From the NCBI GenBank assembly GCA_045660745.1, contig JAZREJ010000012.1:1-55326 (forward strand): 55,326 bases of DNA, given 5' to 3'. Under the pieces are notes generated by a model that was not told the DNA's origin, searched no databases, and saw nothing but the letters and a program-made list of their open reading frames with translations. The number at the start of each line of letters is the position of its first letter. Position 1 is the first letter of the stretch. This document shows, piece by piece, positions 1 to 8,132 of the stretch. A program made the position numbers and the translations under genes. This DNA is from RGIG6353 sp045660745 (GTDB lineage Bacteria > Bacillota > Clostridia > Oscillospirales > SIG627).

Positions 1-744
1 TACGTTTTTGAGGGGGGTGGGGGCGGGGCGGTTTTTTACGGGAGTTCCGAAAACAAGCTCGGGCACACCGATATCAAAGGTGAAAAATCCGCTTGAAAAG
101 AGCACCTCATCCTCTCCCGCCTCGGGAATGGGCACCACCTCTGTGTTTTCAAAAAGCGAGGTCACGCTTTCAAGCTGAGGCTCCTCCTTTGCGGGTGCGG
201 TTTCCGCAACCTTCATGGTGATGTTTGAGAGAGCCACGTATTCTTCCATGTTGAAGGGCATCTCGTCAATAAGCTCGAAGGTCACGTTTTTATTAAATTC
301 CGAACGCACAATGTCCTCAAGTATCCTTTTGCATTCCGACTCGGAGGGTATCTTTCCAAGTCCGTCGCGGATGTAGAGCTTCACTGTGTTTCCCTCAATC
401 TCCATTCTGCCGCCGTCGAAAAAGCCGTTGCCGAGGGTGGTATTCCTTGAGAGCTCAGCAATGAGTTCGGAGTAGTAGGATGGGGTAAAGAGGCTTTCGG
501 GATAAGAGGGCATGATATAGCAGGAGGTAAGCTCGTACGCCTCGGCAATGTCACGCTCTATCTCGAAAAGAAGTGACTTCGGTATAAGTCTTTCGGAGTA
601 AAAGTCTATTATAAGGGTGCGTTTGTCCTTATTGACTCGGCACCTGTAAAAATATGTAGTATCAAGAAAATCACGCTTGAGTCCCGCAGCCTCGTATTTA
701 GAAAATTTTTCGCCGAGGGATTTTTCGCATCTTGTAAATTCCAA
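1..744 (-). CDS. polC: DNA polymerase III PolC-type alpha subunit, N-terminal part (runs off the window)
   Basis: An open frame starts at TTG (742-744) two bases after the ispG stop and stays open for 248 codons to the window edge. The upstream bases contain GAGGA, a plausible ribosome site. The translation has the charged, poorly conserved N-terminal region of Gram-positive PolC, with segments such as TTYFYRCRVNKDKRTLIIDF and SLLFEIERDIAEAY. PolC is the replicative polymerase of low-GC Gram-positives and carries an internal 3'-5' exonuclease; that part lies outside the window. Position directly after ispG is common in Clostridia and supports the call. The exonuclease and polymerase motifs cannot be checked here. 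Confidence 0.8.
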   Translation of the reverse strand, partial: MEFTRCEKSLGEKFSKYEAAGLKRDFLDTTYFYRCRVNKDKRTLIIDFYSERLIPKSLLFEIERDIAEAYELTSCYIMPSYPESLFTPSYYSELIAELSRNTTLGNGFFDGGRMEIEGNTVKLYIRDGLGKIPSESECKRILEDIVRSEFNKNVTFELIDEMPFNMEEYVALSNITMKVAETAPAKEEPQLESVTSLFENTEVVPIPEAGEDEVLFSSGFFTFDIGVPELVFGTPVKNRPAPTPLKNV

Positions 745-746
745 TT

Positions 747-1823
747 TTAAGTCCTCATTTTTTCTATTTCTGAAAGTAAAATATCAATTATTCTGTCTTC
801 GGGTATCTTGCATATTATTTCGCCCTTTTTGAAAAGAAGCGCTTCTCCCGTGCCTCCCGCAATGCCGATATCAGCTTCTCTTGCTTCGCCCGGCCCATTG
901 ACAGCGCATCCCATAACAGCGACCTTTATGTGTCGATTCCCGATGGGTGGAGTCTTTTTGAGTGCCTCCTCAACGCTTTTGGCGATAGATACGATGTCGA
1001 TTTTCGTTCTTCCGCAGGTGGGACAGGAGGTAACGGAGAAGGTACCCTTCGTGTATAGTCCGAGAGATGAGAGAAGCGTCTTTGCTGCCTCTACCTCCTC
1101 CACCACGTTGTCGGTGATTGATATTCTTACGGTGTCTCCGATGCCCTCAAGAAGAAGGGGCGCAATTCCCGCCGACGAGCGCACGAGACTCGATTTCAGG
1201 GTGCCCGCCTCGGTAACACCGAGATGCAACGGATTGTCACACGCCTCGGATATCATGCGGTTTGCCTTGATGACGGTCAAAACGTCGGAGGATTTTACCG
1301 AGATAACGGTGTTTGTAAAATCTGCGCGCTCCAGTGCCTTTTTTTCCTTCATTGCGCTCTCGAAAAGCGCCTCTGCACAGGGGCTTGAGTGTTTTGCAAG
1401 GAGCTCTTTTTCAAGGCTTCCGCCATTGACTCCTATTCTTATGGGGATGTTCTTCTCACGGCACACTCTCGCAACCTCACGCACTCGCGCCTCGTCACCG
1501 ATGTTGCCGGGATTTATGCGTATTTTGTCAATTCCCGCTTCAGCCGATTCTATGGCAAGGCGGTAGTCGAAGTGTATGTCGGCAACAAGCGCTACGGGAA
1601 ACTCTTCCACCGCTTTTTTGAAGAGGGGAATGTTCTTGACCGACGTCATGTCGGGAACGGTGAAGCGCACAACGTCACATCCCGCCTCGGCAAGCTCAAG
1701 TATTTGAGCACGCGTTTTTTCAAAATCGGATGTAGGCGTCGTTGTCATCGACTGTATAAGTATCGGCGCACCCCCACCGAGAGTGAGGGTGCCCAGTTTT
1801 ATTTCTTTTGTTATTTTTCTCAT
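747..1823 (-). CDS. ispG: 4-hydroxy-3-methylbut-2-enyl diphosphate synthase (IspG/GcpE)
   Basis: Penultimate enzyme of the MEP isoprenoid pathway; it converts 2-C-methylerythritol cyclodiphosphate to HMBPP using a [4Fe-4S] cluster. The 358-residue protein has a TIM-barrel N-terminal part (GCDVVRFTVPD, ADIHFDYRLA, IRINPGN) and the C-terminal cluster domain with Cys267, Cys270 (TSCPTC), Cys306 and Glu313 (MGCAVNGPGEA), matching the known ligand set. Length is normal for the short bacterial form. It sits 8 bp after rseP and 2 bp before polC, with dxr in the same operon, so two MEP enzymes are co-transcribed. GAGGA precedes the ATG. Confidence 0.97.
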   Translation of the reverse strand: MRKITKEIKLGTLTLGGGAPILIQSMTTTPTSDFEKTRAQILELAEAGCDVVRFTVPDMTSVKNIPLFKKAVEEFPVALVADIHFDYRLAIESAEAGIDKIRINPGNIGDEARVREVARVCREKNIPIRIGVNGGSLEKELLAKHSSPCAEALFESAMKEKKALERADFTNTVISVKSSDVLTVIKANRMISEACDNPLHLGVTEAGTLKSSLVRSSAGIAPLLLEGIGDTVRISITDNVVEEVEAAKTLLSSLGLYTKGTFSVTSCPTCGRTKIDIVSIAKSVEEALKKTPPIGNRHIKVAVMGCAVNGPGEAREADIGIAGGTGEALLFKKGEIICKIPEDRIIDILLSEIEKMRT

Positions 1824-1831
1824 TTTATTCC

Positions 1832-2869
1832 TCAGAATAGTTTTATAACGTCCTTGAAGGTTATGATTATCATAAATCCGAAAAGTATCACCATGCCCGC
1901 AAGGTGAACGTAGCCCTCATGCTCAGGCTTCATGGGTTTTCCTCTTACCGCTTCTATCAGGACGAAAAGTATTCGTCCTCCGTCAAGTGCGGGGAAGGGT
2001 AAAAGATTGAAAATACCGAGGTTCATGCTGATGAACACGAAGAGCATTCCGAGAGAGCGCAGTCCGTAGGAGGCACTTTCCGCAATGACGTTTACGGTGC
2101 CGACAGGTCCCGATACCGCCTCCATTCCGTACTCACCCGAGACAAGACCCGTAAAGCTCCGCCATATTGTCTTGACAGTGGAGAAGCTTGTGTATATGGT
2201 CTCACTTAAAAGGGTGGAGAAGGTCTTTTTCTTGGCAAGCACCGCAAAGTCGGGTACGCCGTATACGATGCCGTCCATTTCTTCGGTTTTGAACTGTATA
2301 TCTTTGAATGTGAGAGTCTCTTTTCCTCTCTTGACAGTGATGTCGAGCGGGGCTTTTCCGTCAAAGCTTATGGCGCTTGAAATGTCCTGATATACGTTTA
2401 TGCTCTTGCCGTTGATCTTGATTATGGTGTCACCCTGAAGAATCCCCGTCTCGGCAAGAACCGAGTTTTCGTAGGGGAAATATTCGTTGGAGGCAACCGT
2501 ACAGGATGCGTAATAGGGGTCGGAGGAAAGGATGATGAACATGGCGATTATTGCCGTGAGGATGTTCATAAATGCGCCTGCGAAAAGTATTACGAAGCGC
2601 TTGTACCACGGCTTTTTATTGAGTGCATTCTCGTCATCCGAGTCCTCGTCCTCTCCCACAAGGCTTACAAAGCCTCCTATCGGGAAGGCGCGAAGAGCGT
2701 AGACGGTACCGCTTTTTTTACTCTTTTTTGAAATGAGCTTCGGACCCATGCCGAGGGAAAACTCCTTGACTCCAACCTTGAAAAGACGGGCGGTCAGAAA
2801 GTGTCCGAGCTCGTGGGCAAATATCATAAAGCTGAAAAAGAGAAGTGCTAAAATAATTTTCCAGAACAT
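1832..2869 (-). CDS. rseP: RIP metalloprotease, site-2 protease family (RseP/RasP)
   Basis: Membrane-embedded zinc protease that cleaves transmembrane segments of anti-sigma factors and remnant signal peptides. The 345-residue protein has the active-site motif HELGH (His19, Glu20, His23) in the first membrane segment, a single PDZ domain around residues 120-190 (GILQGDTIIKINGKSI), and the third zinc-ligand motif NLLPFPALDGGRILF near residue 290. A final membrane helix ends the protein. One PDZ domain and this length fit the RasP-type of Firmicutes rather than the two-PDZ E. coli RseP. It lies between dxr and ispG, the usual place. Confidence 0.95.
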   Translation of the reverse strand: MFWKIILALLFFSFMIFAHELGHFLTARLFKVGVKEFSLGMGPKLISKKSKKSGTVYALRAFPIGGFVSLVGEDEDSDDENALNKKPWYKRFVILFAGAFMNILTAIIAMFIILSSDPYYASCTVASNEYFPYENSVLAETGILQGDTIIKINGKSINVYQDISSAISFDGKAPLDITVKRGKETLTFKDIQFKTEEMDGIVYGVPDFAVLAKKKTFSTLLSETIYTSFSTVKTIWRSFTGLVSGEYGMEAVSGPVGTVNVIAESASYGLRSLGMLFVFISMNLGIFNLLPFPALDGGRILFVLIEAVRGKPMKPEHEGYVHLAGMVILFGFMIIITFKDVIKLF

Positions 2870-2920
2870 TTCGTCCTCCGTAGGGTTTTGAGAAAAGTTT
2901 ATGCGTTTTTTGTTTTTTTA

Positions 2921-4069
2921 TTACCTTGCGATGCTGTTAACGTGCGCCCGTGCAAGTGCGTCGGCACGCTCTATTGACTCAAGTGTTACCTCTTTTTCAA
3001 AGGGTATGCTGTGAACGGCACTTTCCACCGCATCGAATATGTCAAGAAATTTTATCTTTCCGTCAAGGAAAAGCTCTACCGCACGCTCACCCGCACCGTT
3101 CAGTACCGCGGGGGAGTTTCCGCCCCGTGTTATGGCATAGCGTGCAAGGGGGAGGAGTGTGAAGGTGTCCTCATCCGGAGGTGCGAACGTGAGAGAAAAG
3201 GAGTCTTTAAAATCAAGACTCTTACAAAGAGAGGTGCTTCGTTCGGGGTAGGTGAGAGCAAACTGAATGCAGTGCTTCATGTCGGGATGTCCCATCTGCG
3301 CAAGGGTTGAGCCGTCGCAGAATTCCACCATGGAGTGCACGATGCTCTGACGGTGTACCGTCACGTCTATTTTATCGGCAGGGACCTCAAAAAGCCGCGC
3401 CGCCTCGATAAGCTCAAGCCCCTTGTTCATAAGGGTTGCCGAGTCCACCGAAATTTTGGCTCCCATGCTCCAGGTGGGATGGGCAATAGCCTCTGCGGGG
3501 GTTACGTTTTCAAGCTCACGCCTTGTTTTTCCGAAAAACGGACCGCCCGAGGCTGTGATGATAAGCCTTTTTATAAAGCGCTTTGAGTTGTGCTCCGAGT
3601 CAAGGCACTGGAATATAGCCGAATGCTCCGAGTCAACGGGAAGAAAGCGCAGATTTTTTTCCTTTGCCTTTTTTAGTATTACCTCTCCGAATGCGACAAG
3701 AGGCTCCTTGTTTGCCATGGCAATATGCTTGCCCGATTCAAGAGCCGCAAGGGTGGGGCGTATTCCGCTTTTGCCGAGAAGAGAGTTTAAAAGTATCTCA
3801 CCGTCGCTTATCGCGGCAACCTCAACAATTCCTTCGTCTCCCGACAGTATCTTTGTGTCGGTGTCGGCAACACGCACCTTGAGGTCGCGCGCCGCCGTGT
3901 CATCCGAGACGGCACAGTATTCGGGACGGAACTCTCGTATCTGCTGTTCAAGAAGCGTAACACTCCGTCTTGCCGCAAGTGCGGTTATCTTATATCCCTT
4001 TTCGCGGGCTACCTCCAGCGTCTGAGTGCCGATGGAGCCGGTTGAGCCGAGAAGTGCTATTTTTTTCAT
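2921..4069 (-). CDS. dxr: 1-deoxy-D-xylulose 5-phosphate reductoisomerase
   Basis: First committed MEP-pathway enzyme: DXP to 2-C-methyl-D-erythritol 4-phosphate with NADPH and a divalent metal. The 382-residue protein begins with the dinucleotide-binding motif GSTGSIGTQTL, followed by the metal and substrate segments VDSEHSAIFQCL, SGGPF and HPTWSMGAKISVDSATLMNK. All expected blocks are present and length is normal. Its start overlaps the cdsA stop by 4 bp (ATGA), which implies translational coupling. About 50 bp separate it from rseP. Confidence 0.97.
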   Translation of the reverse strand: MKKIALLGSTGSIGTQTLEVAREKGYKITALAARRSVTLLEQQIREFRPEYCAVSDDTAARDLKVRVADTDTKILSGDEGIVEVAAISDGEILLNSLLGKSGIRPTLAALESGKHIAMANKEPLVAFGEVILKKAKEKNLRFLPVDSEHSAIFQCLDSEHNSKRFIKRLIITASGGPFFGKTRRELENVTPAEAIAHPTWSMGAKISVDSATLMNKGLELIEAARLFEVPADKIDVTVHRQSIVHSMVEFCDGSTLAQMGHPDMKHCIQFALTYPERSTSLCKSLDFKDSFSLTFAPPDEDTFTLLPLARYAITRGGNSPAVLNGAGERAVELFLDGKIKFLDIFDAVESAVHSIPFEKEVTLESIERADALARAHVNSIAR

Positions 4070-4881
4070 TTAAACAGTCCTCCGAGGGGAAGCTCAGTGA
4101 CAAGATAGAGAAGGACCGAGACCGAAAGAATGGAGTCAAAACGGTCAAGCACACCTCCGTGTCCGGGGAAAAGCTTTCCGTAATCCTTAATGCCGTAATG
4201 ACGCTTGATAAGGGATGCGGAAAGATCTCCGAGCTGAGAAACGACAGCCGCAACAAGACCGATAGCTCCCACAATGACAATCTCCTTTGTGTCACAGCCC
4301 TTGAAAATACCGTAGCCTACAAAGCTTATGATACAGAAAAGTGTACCTCCGATAGCCCCCTCTACAGTCTTTTTGGGACTGACAGACGGGATAAGCTTAT
4401 GCTTGCCGAAAAAGTATCCCGAAAAGTACGCAAAGGTATCGGTTACCCACGCTCCGAAGAACACGAGCGGGAAGAAGAAGCCGTCAAGTCTTGTGAAAAG
4501 GAGGAGAAGCGAACCGAATCCCGCCACAACGTAGAAGGTGAATGCGAAAAATACCATAATGGTATCTGCCTTGAAGCTCTTGTTCCCGATAACTCCGATG
4601 AAAAGAAGGAGGAATAGGATAAGAGCCATGACGGGGGTGTAGTGTGCAAGGTTTTCCTTTGTTGTGAGAAGAAGGAAAACAGATGCCGCAACCGAGGGGC
4701 AGATAAGGAACGCTTTTTTTGCGCCAACACATTCAGCCGCCTCAAAAACAGCGACTGCACCTATCAGAGCAAGAGCGGCATTCAAAACGGTTATACCGCA
4801 GCATATCTCGGTTGATGCGAACATAAGCACGGGTATGAGTATACAAAGGGCAACCACTGCCGTTATAATTCTTGTAAGCAT
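4066..4881 (-). CDS. cdsA: Phosphatidate cytidylyltransferase (CDP-diglyceride synthase)
   Basis: Makes CDP-diacylglycerol from phosphatidate and CTP, the branch point for phosphatidylglycerol and related lipids. The 271-residue protein is rich in hydrophobic helices (six to eight predicted membrane segments) and ends with the CdsA signature, seen as KRHYGIKDYGKLFPGHGG followed by VLDRFDS. It lies 10 bp after uppS and overlaps dxr by 4 bp inside the lipid/isoprenoid operon. Confidence 0.95.
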   Translation of the reverse strand: MLTRIITAVVALCILIPVLMFASTEICCGITVLNAALALIGAVAVFEAAECVGAKKAFLICPSVAASVFLLLTTKENLAHYTPVMALILFLLLFIGVIGNKSFKADTIMVFFAFTFYVVAGFGSLLLLFTRLDGFFFPLVFFGAWVTDTFAYFSGYFFGKHKLIPSVSPKKTVEGAIGGTLFCIISFVGYGIFKGCDTKEIVIVGAIGLVAAVVSQLGDLSASLIKRHYGIKDYGKLFPGHGGVLDRFDSILSVSVLLYLVTELPLGGLFK

Positions 4882-4891
4882 AATACATCCT

Positions 4892-5620
4892 TTACTTTAC
4901 GTCACCGAAACGGCGGTGACGGGTAGAATAAAATTCGAGCGCCTCGTCAATGTCATCACCCGTGATATCGGGCCAGAGCTTCGGAGTAAACCACAGCTCG
5001 GAGTAGGCGGACTGCCAGGTGAGAAAGTTTGAAAGACGCCACTCTCCGCCTGTGCGCATTATAAGGTCGGGGTCCGGCTGACCCTTTGTGTAAAGTGCGT
5101 TTGATATGTCATCCTCGGTAATGCTCGTCTTACCGTTTGCGATAAGAGAGTTTACCGCCTCGACAACGTCGGCGCGACCGCCGTAGTTGAGCGCGATGTT
5201 GAGGGAGTGAGAAAAGTTCGCGCTCTTTTCCTCGGAAACTCTCATAAGCTCCTGTACTTCATCCGAAAAACGGCTCCTGTCACCGATGAAACGGATTCGG
5301 CTGTTCTTTTCCCGCTTTTCGTTGATGCTCTCCTCAAGGTACTTTATGAGAAGCCTTATGATGCCCTCTACCTCTTTTTCGGGACGCTTCCAATTTTCGG
5401 TAGAAAAAGCATAGACGGTTACAAGCTCAATGTCGCGGTCAATACAATGCTCGACCACACGTTTGAAAGTTTCGGCACCAACCTTGTGTCCCGCTTCACG
5501 CATAAGACCCCTTTTCGATGCCCAACGCCCGTTACCGTCCATTATTATTCCAAGATGTCTCAACGGTGCAGGTCCTGCACCGTTGAGAGTTTTTTTCTTT
5601 TTTTTGAAAAAAGAGAACAT
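4892..5620 (-). CDS. uppS: Isoprenyl transferase (undecaprenyl diphosphate synthase)
   Basis: Condenses isopentenyl-PP units into the C55 undecaprenyl-PP carrier for cell-wall synthesis. The 242-residue protein has the catalytic motif IIMDGNGRWA (Asp28) and later family blocks (FSTENWKRP, RTGGEWRLSNFL, FYSTRHRRFG). The frr stop and the uppS ATG share one base (TAATG), so the two are coupled. The first ~22 residues are an unusual tail: a lysine-rich FFKKKKK segment, then residues encoded by a 29-bp inverted repeat (5559-5587). Family members normally start close to the IIMDGNGRWA motif, so this tail is an addition. Confidence 0.95.
   Translation of the reverse strand: MFSFFKKKKKTLNGAGPAPLRHLGIIMDGNGRWASKRGLMREAGHKVGAETFKRVVEHCIDRDIELVTVYAFSTENWKRPEKEVEGIIRLLIKYLEESINEKREKNSRIRFIGDRSRFSDEVQELMRVSEEKSANFSHSLNIALNYGGRADVVEAVNSLIANGKTSITEDDISNALYTKGQPDPDLIMRTGGEWRLSNFLTWQSAYSELWFTPKLWPDITGDDIDEALEFYSTRHRRFGDVK
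5559..5587. repeat. 29-bp perfect inverted repeat inside the 5' end of uppS
   Basis: Arms of 14 bp (CTCAACGGTGCAGG and CCTGCACCGTTGAG) surround one central base. The repeat lies about 35-60 nt into uppS and encodes part of its N-terminal tail. In the uppS mRNA it would form a very stable hairpin just past the start codon. On the plus strand it is followed by AGTTTTTTTC, the shape of an intrinsic terminator facing against the operon. It could be a translational brake, an antisense terminator, or a small inserted palindrome kept in frame. Confidence 0.85.
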
Positions 5621-6174
5621 TAAAGCTCCATGATTTCACGGGACTTCTTTTCAACAGACGCATCAACTGCCTTGATGTACTTGTCGGTGAGGTCCTGTGC
5701 GCTCTTTTCTCCCGCCTTCTGTTCGTCCTCTGTAAGCTCGCCTGCCTTCTTCTGAGCTTTGACGAAGTCGATTGCGTCGCGGCGGATGTTACGGATGGCA
5801 ACCTTAGCGTTTTCACCGTATACGGATACCTGCTTTGATACCTCGCGACGGCGCTCCTCGGTGAGGGTGGGGAAGATGAGACGGATAAGCTTTCCGTCGT
5901 TCTGGGGATTAAGACCGAGGTCGGAGGCAAGAATTGCCTTTTCTATTTCCTTAACGGTTGATGCATCCCAAGGAGAGATAACAAGGGTGCGTGCGTCGGC
6001 AGCCTTGATTTCAGCAACCTGATTTATCTGTGTGGGAGAGCCGTAATAGTCGATGGTGATCTTATCAAGCACGTTAGCGCTTGCACGTCCTACTCTTACC
6101 GTCAAAAGCTCGGAGTCGAGAGAGGATACTGTTTTTTGCATTTTTGCTTCAAATTCTGTGAGATTTGCTTTCAT
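5620..6174 (-). CDS. frr: Ribosome recycling factor
   Basis: Splits the post-termination ribosome together with EF-G. The 184-residue protein has normal family length and the expected three-helix-bundle sequence, including TVRVGRASANVLDKI, YYGSPTQINQVA, LIRLIFPTLTEERR and VAIRNIRRDA. It is 24 bp after pyrH, and its stop codon overlaps the uppS start by one base. Confidence 0.98.
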   Translation of the reverse strand: MKANLTEFEAKMQKTVSSLDSELLTVRVGRASANVLDKITIDYYGSPTQINQVAEIKAADARTLVISPWDASTVKEIEKAILASDLGLNPQNDGKLIRLIFPTLTEERRREVSKQVSVYGENAKVAIRNIRRDAIDFVKAQKKAGELTEDEQKAGEKSAQDLTDKYIKAVDASVEKKSREIMEL

Positions 6175-6198
6175 ATTCTGATTCCTTTCATGGATAAA

Positions 6199-6963
6199 TT
6201 AATTCATTTTCGATACGGTGGTACCCGTCTTACCGCCTGTTATTACACGGCAGATATTCTCCGGATCTGAAAGACCGAAGAGGACAAGGGGCATATCGTT
6301 TTCCATAGCGTATGCTGTGGCTGTCGCGTCAATGACCTTGAGCCCCTTTGCAAGTATTTCGTTGTAGTCGATGGCGGGGATGCGCTCGGCTGTGGGGTCC
6401 TTTCGGGGGTCTGCGGTATAGACCGCATCAATGTTCTTTGCAAGAAGAACAACGTCTGCATCTATCTCAACGCCCCTGAGCACAGAGGTTGTGTCGGTGG
6501 TCATGTGGGAAATACCCGTACCGCCCGCGAATATTACGACACGCTTCTTTGAAAGGTGCTTGACCGCCTTTGCCTTTATGTAGCTTTCGCAGAATTGCGG
6601 CATTTCAACAGAGCTCATAACAGCCGTCGGAACACCGAGTCCCTCAAGTGTCTCGGAAAGAGCAATGGAGTTTATCACCGTTGCAAGCATTCCCATGTGG
6701 TCGGCACGCGCTCTGTCAAAGCCCTCACCGAGCTGACCGCCGCGCCAAATGTTTCCGCCTCCGAAAACGATTCCTATCTCAACTCCCATACCGTGGCACT
6801 TCTTGATAGCTTCGGCAATTACGAGAAGCTTAGCCTTGTCGATAACGGGAACGTGCTTGACTTTTTTGTCGCCGTTTTCAAGAGTCTCATACTCCGCAAT
6901 ATCACTTCCGTATACCGCCTCGCCCGAAAGCTTGATGAGCACTCTTTTATATATTGGCTCCAT
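6199..6963 (-). CDS. pyrH: Uridylate kinase (UMP kinase)
   Basis: Phosphorylates UMP to UDP; amino-acid-kinase fold, normally a hexamer. The 254-residue protein shows YKRVLIKLSGEAV at the start, FGGGNIWRGG for phosphate binding, DHMGMLATVINSIAL, FAGGTGISHMTTDT and a C-terminal VITGGKTGTTV. An insert near residue 28 (YETLENGDKKVKH) makes it slightly longer than usual. It is the first gene of the operon, 37 bp downstream of a promoter with consensus spacing. Confidence 0.96.
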   Translation of the reverse strand: MEPIYKRVLIKLSGEAVYGSDIAEYETLENGDKKVKHVPVIDKAKLLVIAEAIKKCHGMGVEIGIVFGGGNIWRGGQLGEGFDRARADHMGMLATVINSIALSETLEGLGVPTAVMSSVEMPQFCESYIKAKAVKHLSKKRVVIFAGGTGISHMTTDTTSVLRGVEIDADVVLLAKNIDAVYTADPRKDPTAERIPAIDYNEILAKGLKVIDATATAYAMENDMPLVLFGLSDPENICRVITGGKTGTTVSKMN

Positions 6964-7005
6964 TGTTACACCGCCCTTTTTTAATATCCTATTTATTCAT
7001 TCTAT

Positions 7006-7034
7006 ATTGTAACCCAAAATTATTGATTTGTAAA
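7006..7034 (-). promoter_or_regulatory. Sigma70-type promoter of the pyrH-frr-uppS-cdsA-dxr-rseP-ispG-polC operon
   Basis: Read on the minus strand: TTTACA (-35), 17-bp spacer, TACAAT (-10). It lies directly upstream of pyrH, and no other promoter of similar quality was seen inside the operon, whose genes are nearly contiguous. Confidence 0.7.
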
Positions 7035-7065
7035 TAGGGAATTTGAAAATTTAGTATGAATTAGA

Positions 7066-7087
7066 ATAAAAAAGCGGCTAGAGCCGC
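7066..7087 (-). terminator. Intrinsic terminator upstream of the pyrH promoter
   Basis: On the minus strand GCGGC-TCTA-GCCGC is followed by TTTTTTATT. It insulates the pyrH operon from transcripts arriving from the 7100-7500 region. Confidence 0.75.
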
Positions 7088-7171
7088 ATCGAGCTCTCGC
7101 CTATCCGAGCCTTAATACCGACTCAAGCAAAGTAAAACAGAGATCTTGTTTAATGCAATTCCCTGCGTACT

Positions 7172-7202
7172 AAAAAAGAAGATTCCGCGGGGGAATCTTC
7201 TT
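7172..7202 (-). terminator. Intrinsic terminator just after a small gene remnant
   Basis: On the minus strand an 11-bp stem (AAGAAGATTCC with GGAATCTTCTT) is followed by six T. It lies 8 bp after the stop codon of the short frame at 7210-7299, which suggests that frame is the end of a former gene. Confidence 0.75.
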
Positions 7203-7209
7203 TATTACT

Positions 7210-7299
7210 TTATTCGTATCTCTCCCTGTACCTCTCAACTATCAAGAGTTCTTCTTCCGAATAGTACTCGTCTTCTGGAAGGGCGTTGTAGCGTCCTAA
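7210..7299 (-). pseudogene. C-terminal remnant of a lost gene, or a 29-residue peptide
   Basis: A minus-strand frame of 29 codons ends at TAA (7210-7212) just before a good terminator. Its product is acidic and looks protein-like (ends EEELLIVERYRERYE). Codons such as GAC, TAC and CGC resemble the GC-richer neighbours rather than the AT-rich island beside it. Two in-frame stops precede it and there is no ribosome site. I read it as the surviving 3' end of a gene whose body was lost, probably when the adjacent repeat-bounded segment arrived. A genuine tiny peptide starting at GTG is possible. Confidence 0.35.
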
Positions 7300-7383
7300 C
7301 ACTTATTAAGGAGAATTTTCAATTATATCTGTTACAGAATTTTAATGAAGAAAACCGAAGATTTTCAACCATAATTTTCAATT

Positions 7384-7464
7384 AAAAAGGAGCGCTCTTT
7401 TCGGGAGCGCCCCTTTTGGGTTTATGAGGTTTGTCTTGAGAATTGTCAGCACAGTCGAGCTTTA
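7384..7464. repeat. 81-bp direct repeat, copy A, containing a bidirectional terminator
   Basis: Identical, base for base, to 9926-10006. The first 35 bp form a hairpin (GGAGCGCTC with GGGAGCGCC) with A-runs before and T-runs after, so it can stop transcription in both directions; here it ends the 9404-7503 minus-strand operon. The rest carries no gene. The two copies bracket an AT-rich three-gene segment. Confidence 0.9.
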
Positions 7465-7502
7465 TAGTTCGATTGCCTTTAGAGCCTTGTGATTTTTGCA
7501 AA

Positions 7503-8075
7503 TCAGTTAAAGCAATTGTAGCTTAAATACTGTAATTCCTGTCTCAGCTTTTTAACTCTGCTTGAATAAACAAAAATATAGCAAAAGAACACAATAGCCG
7601 CAACAAGGAATCCAACAAACAGTCCTATAAACATAAAACCAAATACAGAGGAAGTCATTTTAATTCCCAAAACAACAGCAATTATGGCACATATAATTGA
7701 TATGATCATAGAAACAATAGGTCTGTTCTTCGCCTTTTGTAGTTCTTCTTCGAGATTTTGAATGTTTCTGAATTTTGTACCGCAATCACTGCAAAACCAA
7801 TAGTTTCTATGAGTATTTGATACGTGTGTTGAAGAAAAACCTCCGTGATATGTACTGATTGCTCCGTCTACGCTTGATTCAGTGCTGATGCTGATATTAT
7901 GGGATTTGCAATTTGGGCAATGTAGCTTACTCTGGGAATTCCCTTGAAAAGATTGATTTGGAAGTCCGTTATTTATAACGGAAGCCTGAGACACTTGCAC
8001 TAAATTAGCTCCGCAATTCACACAAAATGAACCGGTAGAATTAATTTGTGCATTACAATTAGGACAAGTTGCCAT
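7503..8075 (-). CDS. Zinc-ribbon membrane protein, function unknown
   Basis: A 190-residue protein with an N-terminal zinc ribbon (Cys4, Cys7, Cys18, Cys21 in CPNC...CVNC), a second Cys pair set (CPNC near residue 53, CSDC near 97) and two membrane helices near the C-terminus (PIVSMIISIICAIIAVVLGI; FGFMFIGLFVGFLVAAIVFF). I place the start at the ATG at 8075: the AGGAG ribosome site is 7 nt from it but only 1 nt from the ATG at 8081. Codon use is AT-rich, unlike the flanking operons. It follows the NPCBM lipoprotein gene by about 60 bp and probably shares its promoter. A role in envelope sensing is only a guess. Confidence 0.8.
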   Translation of the reverse strand: MATCPNCNAQINSTGSFCVNCGANLVQVSQASVINNGLPNQSFQGNSQSKLHCPNCKSHNISISTESSVDGAISTYHGGFSSTHVSNTHRNYWFCSDCGTKFRNIQNLEEELQKAKNRPIVSMIISIICAIIAVVLGIKMTSSVFGFMFIGLFVGFLVAAIVFFCYIFVYSSRVKKLRQELQYLSYNCFN

Positions 8076-8132
8076 TTTCATTCTCCTTTAATTTTATTTA
8101 ACAAAATTCGCTTGAATTTCATTATTCGTTAA

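Noticed and set aside
808..1566. Plus-strand ORF opposite ispG
   Set aside because: It is the antisense shadow of a clear ispG gene, with no ribosome site and no protein-like motifs; similar long antisense frames over dxr, the flavoprotein and the isomerases were dismissed for the same reason.
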